A stretch of 8,438 nt of DNA. It comes from Gp6-AA40 sp035764385. GTDB taxonomy: Bacteria > Acidobacteriota > Vicinamibacteria > Vicinamibacterales > UBA2999. A program made the position numbers and the translations under genes. The notes beneath the pieces were generated by a model that was given only the letters and a program-made list of their open reading frames with translations, searched no databases and was not told the origin of the DNA. Location of the stretch: NCBI GenBank assembly GCA_035764385.1, contig DASTZI010000116.1, forward strand, positions 1 to 8,438. Direction: 5' to 3'. Positions 1-6,448 of this stretch are shown piece after piece (within the stretch, counting starts at the first letter, position 1; each line of letters begins with the position of its first letter).

Positions 1-1058
1 TGCGCTTGTCCTCTGGCGCGCGCCGCCTCGCTTTCCGACGGTCCGCCCAAGGTCTGGTTCAAGGCTGCGACGGGTGTCTGCGCGGCCACCACCGGCCGTC
101 CATTGACGAGCGCAATCGCGTGATCGACAGCGATGGCAAACGCGACCCCTTCGCCGACCTGCTTGGAGATCCCCATCGAGTTGATGCCAATCACGGTGCC
201 ATCGCGGCCAATCAACGGTCCGCCGCTGTTGCCCGGATTGATCGCCGCGTCGGTTTGAATGAGCGTAACGCTGCCAGCCTGCCGCAACGCGCTGACGATG
301 CCGCGCGTCACCGTATTCGACAACGCACCCAGGGCATAGCCGATGGCAATGACTTCCTCGCCAGGCCGCGCTGTCGCGGCGGTGCCGAGCCGCAGCGTCG
401 CCTGCTTCGGATTCGCGTTGTAGACCTGCAGCAGTGCGAGATCCACGGCCGATGACGTCGTCATCACACGAGCCGTGTACTGCGTGCCGGCAACCCGAAG
501 CGTGACGGAGTTCTGGCCTTCGACGACGTGGTTGTTGGTGACGACAAGGTCGGGCCGGATGAAGAATCCGCTGCCGCGGCCGGTGCCGCTTTCAATCGAT
601 GCGACGGCCGGCAGCGAGGCGCTCACGACATCTTCGATTGAGCCCGTCGGGGCGGTTGCAACGGCATTGGGCGCAGCGGACGCAGGCCCGGTCAGCACGA
701 TGCTTCCTCTGACCGGCGCCACGAACGTGTCGGAGGTCTGCGCGACCGCGTCCTGGGCCGCTGATTCGGTCACCCCAGGCGCCTCTGGCGCGACGACACG
801 CCCCTTCGCCTCGATTGGGGCGGGCTCTTTGGTCTGCACGATGTACACAGCCGCGCCGAGACCGATGGCGGCTCCGAGAATCAGAAACAACGAAGGCGAC
901 GGTCCGCTCCGGGCGCTGGTCTCGACCGGTTCAGTCGATGGCGCGGCATCCGGTTCCTGACGCTGAAATCCGCATCGACAGTCCTGAACGCGGGTGGGGA
1001 CGCGGCGGTCGCATGCTGGGCATTTCCAGGAAAATTGATCGCTGGCAGGTTCACCCAT
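1..1058 (-). CDS. HtrA/Deg-type trypsin-like serine protease with N-terminal zinc ribbon, C-terminus cut by window edge
   Basis: Envelope serine endoprotease of the HtrA/DegP/DegQ S1C family; 352 residues are visible and no stop codon is reached. Residues 13-29 carry CxxC-x10-CxC, a short zinc ribbon, followed by a Pro/Ser-rich linker and one hydrophobic segment at about 56-74. A low-complexity linker then leads into the protease domain from about 140. The triad is readable: His177 in TNNHVV, Asp206 in AVDLALL, Ser278 in GNSGGP. The His-Asp and Asp-Ser spacings (29 and 72) fit the family. After the protease domain (about residue 315) there is a linker and the window ends, so a PDZ domain is neither seen nor excluded. 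Inferred topology: ribbon in the cytoplasm, protease in the periplasm. The ATG overlaps the stop of the upstream glycosyltransferase by 8 bp (1051-1058), making this the fourth gene of the leftward operon. The family is secure; the link to glycan assembly rests on position only. Confidence 0.93.
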   Translation of the reverse strand, partial: MGEPASDQFSWKCPACDRRVPTRVQDCRCGFQRQEPDAAPSTEPVETSARSGPSPSLFLILGAAIGLGAAVYIVQTKEPAPIEAKGRVVAPEAPGVTESAAQDAVAQTSDTFVAPVRGSIVLTGPASAAPNAVATAPTGSIEDVVSASLPAVASIESGTGRGSGFFIRPDLVVTNNHVVEGQNSVTLRVAGTQYTARVMTTSSAVDLALLQVYNANPKQATLRLGTAATARPGEEVIAIGYALGALSNTVTRGIVSALRQAGSVTLIQTDAAINPGNSGGPLIGRDGTVIGINSMGISKQVGEGVAFAIAVDHAIALVNGRPVVAAQTPVAALNQTLGGPSESEAARARGQA

Positions 1059-1872
1059 CGCTCGTCCGGTTATCGGGTAGTCGCCCGCGCACCTTGAGGT
1101 ACCACCGAAGCCACGGAGCCCAGCCTGGGTGGTGCTTTTCGTAAAAGGCAAGCTGACTGCGGCGATAGGCGCGTTCCGTCGCGGCCGATGCGGTTGCCCG
1201 TGAACGACCGCGCAGATGAACGACTTCTGCCGTGGGACAGAAGAGGACCCGCCGCCCACGCGCGCGAATCGAGGCGCAGAAGTCGACATCCTCGGCGTAC
1301 ATGAAAAATCGCTCGTCCATCAGCCCGACCGCTTCAGCATCGGCGCGCCGCACAAGCAGACAGGCGCCGCTGACCCAGTGCACCTCGCGGGGCTTGCGCG
1401 TGATCGATTCGGCGTACGCCGCGAGGAACTTCTGTCGGAGCTCGGCAAGCGGCGACAGCATCCTGCCAAAGGACAGCTCCACCCGTCCGTTCGCATCGAC
1501 GAGACGTGGGCCGACGACCGCCGCGTCGGGTCTTGCATCGAGCACCGCGACGAGCGTATCGAGTGAGCCCGCCGGAACAGACGTGTCGGGATTGAGCAGG
1601 AGTATCAGGGAGCCGAAGGTCTGCTGAATGCCGAGGTTGTTTGCACGCGCAAAGCCGACGTTCGCGCCCGCATCGACGACACGCACCTCACGCCACCGCG
1701 AGCGAACGGCTGCCGCGGTCCCGTCCGTCGATGCATTGTCGACCACGACGATCTCGTGGTCCGTCGAGGGCGGATGTTGCACAAGCGAACCGAGGCACGC
1801 ATCAATGTCGGCCGTCGAGTTGTAGGTCACGACGATGATCGACAACCGTGGCGTCGACAGGGAGGAGGTCAT
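1051..1872 (-). CDS. GT2 family glycosyltransferase, WbbL/rhamnosyltransferase-like
   Basis: A 273-residue GT-A-fold glycosyltransferase expected to transfer a nucleotide-activated sugar to a growing surface glycan at the cytoplasmic face of the membrane. It opens with a beta strand and VVTYN (14-18), then VVDNASTDG (43-51, nucleotide binding), ANVGFARANN (70-79), and LLLNPDT (91-97), whose NPD replaces the usual DxD metal site as in the WbbL-like subgroup. VSGACLLVRR (167-176) and YAEDVDF (192-198, with the likely catalytic acidic pair) follow. There is no convincing membrane segment. The frame is open upstream to 1992, but that extension lies inside the preceding gene. I chose the ATG at 1872 because it forms an ATGA overlap with that gene's stop and places the first strand correctly. 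No Shine-Dalgarno is seen, so coupled translation is likely. Sugar and acceptor cannot be told from sequence; rhamnose is a family-level guess. Confidence 0.92.
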   Translation of the reverse strand: MTSSLSTPRLSIIVVTYNSTADIDACLGSLVQHPPSTDHEIVVVDNASTDGTAAAVRSRWREVRVVDAGANVGFARANNLGIQQTFGSLILLLNPDTSVPAGSLDTLVAVLDARPDAAVVGPRLVDANGRVELSFGRMLSPLAELRQKFLAAYAESITRKPREVHWVSGACLLVRRADAEAVGLMDERFFMYAEDVDFCASIRARGRRVLFCPTAEVVHLRGRSRATASAATERAYRRSQLAFYEKHHPGWAPWLRWYLKVRGRLPDNRTSDG

Positions 1873-2978
1873 CGTGTATGCGGCGCGGACCCACCGTGTG
1901 GCGCAGGCCCACCCTGCGGCGCGGACCCTTTGGGTCCGCGAGATCCGGCATCGAGTAACAGGTCCAGCACTTGTTTTGCGAATGTGGTCCACGAGTACCG
2001 GCGGACAACGGTCGTCGCAGCGTGCAGCATGCGTTCGCGATGGTGTCGCTCGAACAACACCGTGCGTATGGCGTCTGCGATGAGCGCCGGATCGGGACGA
2101 GCGACGTAAATAGCGGCATCGCCGTAGACCTCCCGTGCCACTGGCGTGTCGAGCAGCAGAACGGGCACCCCTGATGCGAGTGCTTCCAGTGGGGTCAGCG
2201 CGAATCCCTCATACTCGGACAGGTAGACAAACGCCGCCGCCTCCGCATAACGCTTTCGCAAATCATCGTCCGAGACGTAAGACCGCAATTGAATGCGGTC
2301 TGCTATGCCCGTGGCTTCCACCAGCGACGCAAGGTCCACATGCGGGGTGGTGCGGTTATCGCCGACGATTTCGAGCCGCATCTCTGGACGGCTCCGCGCA
2401 AGCTGCGTGAACCCTTCGATCAACTCCGGAACGTGGCGGCGATTGAAGATCGATCCCACGAACAGGACGGTGCAGCTATGGGGCGAGCCTTGAAGGTCGG
2501 TCCCACCGGCAAAAGCGGTCACGCCAGGGTAGCAGACGCTGATTTTCGAGGCTTCGATGCCGAGGTGCGCGGCGATCTCTCGCTTCGAGAATTCGGAGAC
2601 CGTGATGATCCGTGTCGCCGCGCGTGCCGCGAGTCGGGTGGTGACGCGTCGACGCGTTCCTTCGCGCCATCCGAACCACTCAGGGTGCGCCACGAACGAC
2701 ACGTCGTGGATCAGGACGACGACCGGAACAGGCGACACGACGGGTCCGCTGTAGGCCGGAGCGAACAGAACGTCGGCGGATGCTTGCCGGACCAGGCGCG
2801 GGAGTGTCAGCTGCTCCCACAATGTTCCGCCTTTCGATCGCTCCGGAGGTGCGAGGCTGATGAACTCGTGCGCCTGTGCCGCGGGCATGGTCGTCCACTC
2901 GTCGAGGAGTGTACGCACCATACGGCCGACGCCGGTCGGCTTGCCGCGCAGCTCACGGGCATCGATCGCGATTCTCAT
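1869..2978 (-). CDS. GT4 family glycosyltransferase with repetitive C-terminal tail
   Basis: A 369-residue GT-B-fold retaining glycosyltransferase (GT4, glycosyl transferases group 1). The N-terminal half has the first-strand motif RIAIDAR (2-8) and the glycine loop TGVGR (15-19). HDVSFVAHPEWF and TVSEFSKREI are typical of the GT4 subgroup with mannosyltransferase-like members. The C-terminal half has the donor strand LFVGSIFNRRH, where the usual RKN-type phosphate contact reads RRH, and the EX7E signature at Glu257-Glu265 (EGFALTPLE). The last 20 or so residues are a Gly/Pro/Ala/Ser/His tail made of six-residue repeats, beyond the normal fold end. The frame is open to 3047, but the ATG at 2978 gives the correct N-terminus and an ATGA overlap with the upstream stop. 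It is the second gene of the leftward operon. Donor and acceptor are unknown. Confidence 0.93.
   Translation of the reverse strand: MRIAIDARELRGKPTGVGRMVRTLLDEWTTMPAAQAHEFISLAPPERSKGGTLWEQLTLPRLVRQASADVLFAPAYSGPVVSPVPVVVLIHDVSFVAHPEWFGWREGTRRRVTTRLAARAATRIITVSEFSKREIAAHLGIEASKISVCYPGVTAFAGGTDLQGSPHSCTVLFVGSIFNRRHVPELIEGFTQLARSRPEMRLEIVGDNRTTPHVDLASLVEATGIADRIQLRSYVSDDDLRKRYAEAAAFVYLSEYEGFALTPLEALASGVPVLLLDTPVAREVYGDAAIYVARPDPALIADAIRTVLFERHHRERMLHAATTVVRRYSWTTFAKQVLDLLLDAGSRGPKGSAPQGGPAPHGGSAPHTR
1879..1932 (-). repeat. Three imperfect 18-bp tandem repeats encoding the tail of the GT4 gene
   Basis: Three adjacent 18-bp units lie at 1879-1896, 1897-1914 and 1915-1932. The first and third share an identical 14-bp start (tgcggcgcggaccc); the middle one differs at a few positions. 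Read on the minus strand they encode the six-residue units GSAPQG, GPAPHG and GSAPHT, just before the stop codon of the GT4 gene. The unit length is a multiple of three, so copy number can change without breaking the frame. The array also covers the region just upstream of the next gene's start at 1872. Confidence 0.8.
1920..1940 (-). repeat. Perfect 9-bp inverted repeat with 3-nt loop (hairpin) inside the GT4 3' end
   Basis: The arms at 1920-1928 (cgcggaccc) and 1932-1940 (gggtccgcg) are exact reverse complements separated by ttt, giving a very GC-rich hairpin in the leftward transcript with loop AAA. The left arm is part of the third tandem unit and is duplicated exactly at 1884-1892, so the right arm could pair with either copy. 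There is no U-run after it, so it does not look like an intrinsic terminator. It lies about 48 nt upstream of the start of the next gene. Confidence 0.7.
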
Positions 2979-4093
2979 GTGCGATCCCGACGACGTGCGA
3001 CGGCTTCGGTGTAGGCGCGATGCAGCGTGCGCGCTGAGTCGGTCCACGTAAAGCTGCGTGCGCGATCGAGCCCGAGCTGGGCTGCTCGCATCGCCCAGCT
3101 CTGATCGAAGACCGCGCGCTCGACAGCATCGGCCAGCGAGCCTGTGTTGGACGGGTCGACCTGGGCGCCGGCATCCTGCACGACCTCGGGCAATGAACCG
3201 CGCGATGAAACGATGACCGGCACCCCGGCGGACATGGCTTCGAGCGCCGGCAGACCGAAGCCTTCGTCGAGAGACGGCATGACGAGCACACGGGCGGACC
3301 GATAGAGATCCTCACGCGCGTGGTCGTCAACGTAACCGACATGCGTGACGCGACCGGCAAGCGGGACGTTCTTGATGCGTGCGAGCCAGCTCGAGGCGGC
3401 TGCCGTGGCGCGGCCCGCAAGGACGAGTTTTGGCATGTCGGCCCGCCGGCTCACCAGTCGCTCGTACGCATCGAGCAGTGCGCCGACGTTCTTCCGTGGC
3501 TCGAGCGTGCCCACAAACAGGATGCAGCCATCGGCTGGCACGTTTGGCTGCCGTCCGAGCGTCCGCCATGCGGGCGCCCCCGGCGGACAGACGTAAATGC
3601 GCTCGCCGGCGACCCCAAGCCGTTCGATGATTTGCGATCGTCCGTACTGCGTGGAGGTAATGACGGCGTGCGCCCGCCTCGCATGCGAGGCGGCGAGAAC
3701 CGGATAATCGCGCCGGATCTCGGCGCCTGTGTCCTGCGTGTGTGCGAGAAAAAACAGATCGTGAATCGTGACAATCTGCGCAGCCTTGCGCGCCGGCATG
3801 AGCAGCGGATGCGCCGAGTGCGTGACGTCGACATCGCCGGCCAGCATTTCAGCAGGAGGCCACTCGAGCCGATGCCATAGGTAATTCAAAATGCGGACAG
3901 GGATGCGCCGATCGATGACTCGAGCACCGGTCTGGTCGGCGACGGTTGGCGCAGGCCGATCTTTCCAGGAACTCGTGAAGAGGAGAAGCTCTTCGCGATA
4001 AGTCGCCGTATAAGCGCGCGCCAATTGGTGAATGTACTCGCCGACACCGGTACGCTCCCGCAAGGCGGGCCGGTAATCGACGAGGATGCGCAC
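2975..4093 (-). CDS. GT4 family glycosyltransferase, first gene of leftward operon
   Basis: A 372-residue GT-B-fold glycosyltransferase of family GT4. It starts with RILVDYRPAL and the glycine loop ERTGVGEYIHQ. The family stretch TIHDLFFLAH and a serine-rich ITSTQYGRSQI segment follow at the inter-domain region. The C-terminal domain has ILFVGTLEPRKNVGALLDAY, containing the canonical Arg/Lys phosphate contacts, and the EX7E motif at Glu277-Glu285 (EGFGLPALE), then GVPVIVSSRGSLPEV. This is the common mannosyltransferase/rhamnosyltransferase-like GT4 pattern; the actual sugar is unknown. The start is uncertain: a TTG at 4108 is in frame, but the GTG at 4093 puts the first beta strand at residue 2 as in homologous enzymes, so I prefer it. 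Neither has a Shine-Dalgarno. The stop overlaps the next start as ATGA. It heads the operon and lies head to head with ugd. Confidence 0.92.
   Translation of the reverse strand: MRILVDYRPALRERTGVGEYIHQLARAYTATYREELLLFTSSWKDRPAPTVADQTGARVIDRRIPVRILNYLWHRLEWPPAEMLAGDVDVTHSAHPLLMPARKAAQIVTIHDLFFLAHTQDTGAEIRRDYPVLAASHARRAHAVITSTQYGRSQIIERLGVAGERIYVCPPGAPAWRTLGRQPNVPADGCILFVGTLEPRKNVGALLDAYERLVSRRADMPKLVLAGRATAAASSWLARIKNVPLAGRVTHVGYVDDHAREDLYRSARVLVMPSLDEGFGLPALEAMSAGVPVIVSSRGSLPEVVQDAGAQVDPSNTGSLADAVERAVFDQSWAMRAAQLGLDRARSFTWTDSARTLHRAYTEAVARRRDRT
3674..3693. repeat. Perfect 20-bp palindrome inside the first GT4 gene
   Basis: The ten bases at 3674-3683 (ccgcctcgca) are followed directly by their exact reverse complement at 3684-3693. 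The next flanking pair (c/c) does not match, so the palindrome is exactly 20 bp with no spacer. It lies within codons for the Ser-His-Ala-Arg-Arg-Ala stretch of the glycosyltransferase. It may be a protein-binding site, or coincidence in GC-rich coding DNA. Confidence 0.6.
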
Positions 4094-4134
4094 GACGGCA
4101 GGGTACAATCACAAGCCACAGAGACACAAAACGG
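4094..4134 (+). promoter_or_regulatory. Compact divergent promoter region; candidate -10 box TACAAT at 4104-4109 for the ugd operon
   Basis: This 41-bp gap is the only non-coding stretch in the window and must hold or border the 5' signals of both operons. On the plus strand TACAAT at 4104-4109 matches the sigma70-type -10 consensus at five of six positions and lies 25 bp before the ugd ATG, implying a 5' leader of under 20 nt. I see no good -35 element about 17 bp upstream (that sequence lies inside the opposing gene) and no Shine-Dalgarno before the ATG. No clear -10 box is visible on the minus strand, so the leftward promoter may lie within the ugd coding start. This is a single-motif call. 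Confidence 0.35.
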
Positions 4135-5433
4135 ATGAAAATCGCGGTTATTGGAACCGGTTACGTCGGCCTTGTCGCCGGCGCCTGTTTTGCCGAGAGC
4201 GGCAACGACGTCGTCTGCGTCGACAAGGACGGTGCAAAGGTCCGGACGCTTCGTGCCGGCAGGATGCCGATCTATGAGCCAGGGCTGGAGGAGCTCGTCC
4301 GCCGCAATCGGCACGAGAACCGGCTGACGTTCACAACGACACTCCCGAAGGCGGTCCGCGGTTCGACCATCGCCTTCATCGCCGTCGGCACTCCGCAGGG
4401 AGAAGACGGGTCTGCCGACCTGCAGCACGTGCTCGAAGTGGCGCGTGAGGTGGCACGCGCCATGAACGGCTACAAGGTCATTGTCAACAAGAGCACGGTG
4501 CCGGTCGGTACGGCCGTCCGCGTGCGTGAAGTGATCCGCCGCGAGACGACGCATCCGTTCAGCGTGGTCAGCAACCCCGAGTTCCTGAAGCAAGGTGCGG
4601 CCATCGACGACTTCATGAAGCCCGATCGCGTCGTCGTTGGTGCGGAGGATCCGCGGGCGCGCGAGATCATGCAGGAGCTCTACGCCCCGTTCACCCGGAC
4701 GGGCGCGCCGATCATGATGATGGACTGCGCGAGCGCGGAGCTGACGAAGTACGCGGCCAATGCGATGCTGGCGACGCGCATCTCATTCATGAACGAGGTC
4801 GCCAACGTGTGCGAGGCGGTCGGCGCTGATGTCGACGAAGTGCGCCGCGCCATTGGCGCGGACCGGCGCATTGGCACCTCGTTCCTCTTTCCGGGTGTCG
4901 GCTACGGCGGCAGCTGCTTTCCGAAAGACGTGAAGGCGATGATTCATTTCGCCTCGCAGCAGGATTACGACTTCAGAATTCTCAGAGCGGTCGAAGAAGT
5001 CAACAGCGCACAGAAGACCCGGCTGGCGACCAAAATGCGTACGCATTTCGGCACGCTCAAGGGGCGAACGATTGCTGTCTGGGGACTCGCATTCAAGCCG
5101 CGAACCGACGACATGCGCGAGGCGCCGGCGATTCCCCTCATTAAGATGCTGCTCGCAGAGGGCGCTGACGTGCAGGCTTACGATCCCGAGGCCACCAAGG
5201 TTGCCAAAGCGATTTTCGGCAACAAGGTGACGTTCGCGACCAAGAACTACGACGCCTTGAAGGGCGCCGACGGGCTGGCGATTGTGACCGAATGGAGCGA
5301 ATTCCGCCGGCCTGACTTCGAAAAGATGCGGAAGCTGATGCGGTCGCCCGTAATCTTCGACGGGCGCAACCTGTTTGCACCGGAGCACATGAAACAGAGC
5401 GGCTTCACTTACTACTCCATTGGCCGCCACTAG
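4135..5433 (+). CDS. ugd: UDP-glucose 6-dehydrogenase
   Basis: A cytoplasmic enzyme that oxidises UDP-glucose twice with NAD+ to UDP-glucuronate, the precursor of acidic surface polysaccharides and glycolipids. At 432 residues it is of normal length for the bacterial family. The N-terminal Rossmann domain starts with KIAVIGTGYVGLVAG (2-16). VNKSTVPVGT and SNPEFLKQGAAIDDF are family hallmarks of the substrate site. Lys205 in ELTKYAANA and the catalytic nucleophile Cys261 in GGSCFPKD are both present. The third domain carries WGLAFKPRTDDMREAP and a conserved C-terminal FDGRNLF. No key residue is missing, so it should be active. It is the first gene of the rightward operon, with its ATG 41 bp from the divergent GT4 start. 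Its end overlaps the proposed start of the epimerase gene. The assignment is secure; GDP-mannose or UDP-ManNAc dehydrogenases share the fold but match these motifs less well. Confidence 0.97.
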   Translation: MKIAVIGTGYVGLVAGACFAESGNDVVCVDKDGAKVRTLRAGRMPIYEPGLEELVRRNRHENRLTFTTTLPKAVRGSTIAFIAVGTPQGEDGSADLQHVLEVAREVARAMNGYKVIVNKSTVPVGTAVRVREVIRRETTHPFSVVSNPEFLKQGAAIDDFMKPDRVVVGAEDPRAREIMQELYAPFTRTGAPIMMMDCASAELTKYAANAMLATRISFMNEVANVCEAVGADVDEVRRAIGADRRIGTSFLFPGVGYGGSCFPKDVKAMIHFASQQDYDFRILRAVEEVNSAQKTRLATKMRTHFGTLKGRTIAVWGLAFKPRTDDMREAPAIPLIKMLLAEGADVQAYDPEATKVAKAIFGNKVTFATKNYDALKGADGLAIVTEWSEFRRPDFEKMRKLMRSPVIFDGRNLFAPEHMKQSGFTYYSIGRH

Positions 5434-6448
5434 CGCTTCTACCGTGCTCGTGACGGGCGGCGCCGGCTACATCGGCAGCCATACCGCGAAGGCGCTGCGT
5501 CAGGCGGGCCACCGCGTCGTGATCTACGACAATTTGTCGGCGGGGCACCGAGAGGCGGCGCTCGGGGCGCCGCTCATCGAAGGCGACGTGCGGGATGTGG
5601 ACGCCGTTCGCGGCGCCCTGCGCGACAGCGGCGCGTCGGCTGTTATGCACTTTGCTGCGTGGCTGATCGTCTCTGATTCCGTTCGCGATCCAATTGGCTA
5701 CTACCGGAACAACGTGGCAGGCGCGCTGACCACGCTCGAGGCGATGGCCGCCGAGCAGTGCCGCCGATTCATCTTTTCATCGACGTGCGCGGTGTACGGC
5801 GAGCCCGTCGAAACACCCATTCGCGAAACCCATGCGACCGCACCGATCAACGCCTACGGACAGACGAAGCTGGCGGTGGAGCACGCGCTGCCGCATTTCG
5901 AGCGTGCGTACGGCATCCGATCGATTTGCCTGCGGTACTTCAACGCGGCCGGCGCCGATCCGGGTGGTGAGCTGGGAGAAGATCACTCACCGGAAATCCA
6001 CGTGATCCCGCGCGCGTTCGAGGCGGCGTCTGGTGGCGCTCCATTCGAGGTGTTCGGCGAAGACTACCCGACGCCCGACGGTACGTGTCTTCGCGACTAC
6101 ATCCACGTTGTGGATCTCGCTGACGCCCATGTTCGGGCGCTTCGCCGGCTGGAGGGCGATGGCGCGTCAACGGTCTATAACGTCGGCACGGAGCGCCCCT
6201 CGTCGGTCCGTGACGTTCTGGCCTCGGTGGAACGGGTCACGGGCCGTGCGGTTGTTCGTCGGTCGGCCCCGCGCCGCCCTGGCGACCCGGCGGTCCTCTT
6301 TGCGTCTGCCGAGCGGATTCGAACGGAGCTGGGCTGGCGGGCGCAGCGCCCGGATCTGGATACGATTGTTGGCGACGCTTGGCGGTGGCACTCGGCGTGT
6401 CCGCACGGGTTCCGATCGGCATCGCTCATGGAGCGTCCGCGGCTCTGA
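5420..6448 (+). CDS. galE: UDP-glucose 4-epimerase (GalE-type SDR)
   Basis: An extended short-chain dehydrogenase/reductase that interconverts UDP-glucose and UDP-galactose with bound NAD+ in the cytoplasm. About 342 residues, normal for GalE. It has the NAD-binding TGGAGYIGSH near the N-terminus, FSSTCAVYGEP (119-129) with the catalytic-site Ser/Thr, and the Tyr146-Lys150 pair in YGQTK. FNAAGADPGGELGEDH, CLRDYIHVVDLADAH, YNVGTERPSSVRDV and RRPGDPAVLFA follow, all GalE hallmarks. The position matching Tyr299 of E. coli GalE appears to be Leu293, so UDP-GlcNAc/GalNAc activity is not excluded. The start is uncertain: TTG at 5420 overlaps ugd by 14 bp, while GTG at 5444 gives an N-terminus closer to the usual GalE and a 10-bp gap. 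Neither has a Shine-Dalgarno. The C-terminal dozen residues look non-conserved. The stop and the next start share one base (TGATG). Confidence 0.94.
   Translation: MAATSASTVLVTGGAGYIGSHTAKALRQAGHRVVIYDNLSAGHREAALGAPLIEGDVRDVDAVRGALRDSGASAVMHFAAWLIVSDSVRDPIGYYRNNVAGALTTLEAMAAEQCRRFIFSSTCAVYGEPVETPIRETHATAPINAYGQTKLAVEHALPHFERAYGIRSICLRYFNAAGADPGGELGEDHSPEIHVIPRAFEAASGGAPFEVFGEDYPTPDGTCLRDYIHVVDLADAHVRALRRLEGDGASTVYNVGTERPSSVRDVLASVERVTGRAVVRRSAPRRPGDPAVLFASAERIRTELGWRAQRPDLDTIVGDAWRWHSACPHGFRSASLMERPRL

Noticed and set aside
6..960. Plus-strand open frames of 149 and 161 codons at the left end
   Set aside because: The minus strand here encodes an HtrA protease with an intact catalytic triad in one continuous frame; the plus-strand products are low-complexity shadows.
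1920..1940. Intrinsic transcription terminator at the hairpin
   Set aside because: No T-run follows on the leftward transcript, and it lies inside a coding region between tightly overlapping genes.
2289..3014. 241-codon plus-strand open frame opposite the second GT4 gene
   Set aside because: Antisense to a clear GT4 enzyme; composition dominated by Arg, Asp and Gly without family motifs.
3886..5430. Long minus-strand open frames (3886-4593 and 4783-5430) opposite ugd
   Set aside because: They lie antisense to a highly conserved dehydrogenase and show no domain-like pattern; shadows caused by GC-rich third positions.
6379..6447. N-terminal extension of the DPM-like GT2 from an upstream ATG
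   Set aside because: It would overlap galE by 70 bp and add residues outside the GT-A fold; the ATG at 6448 fits both spacing and family length.
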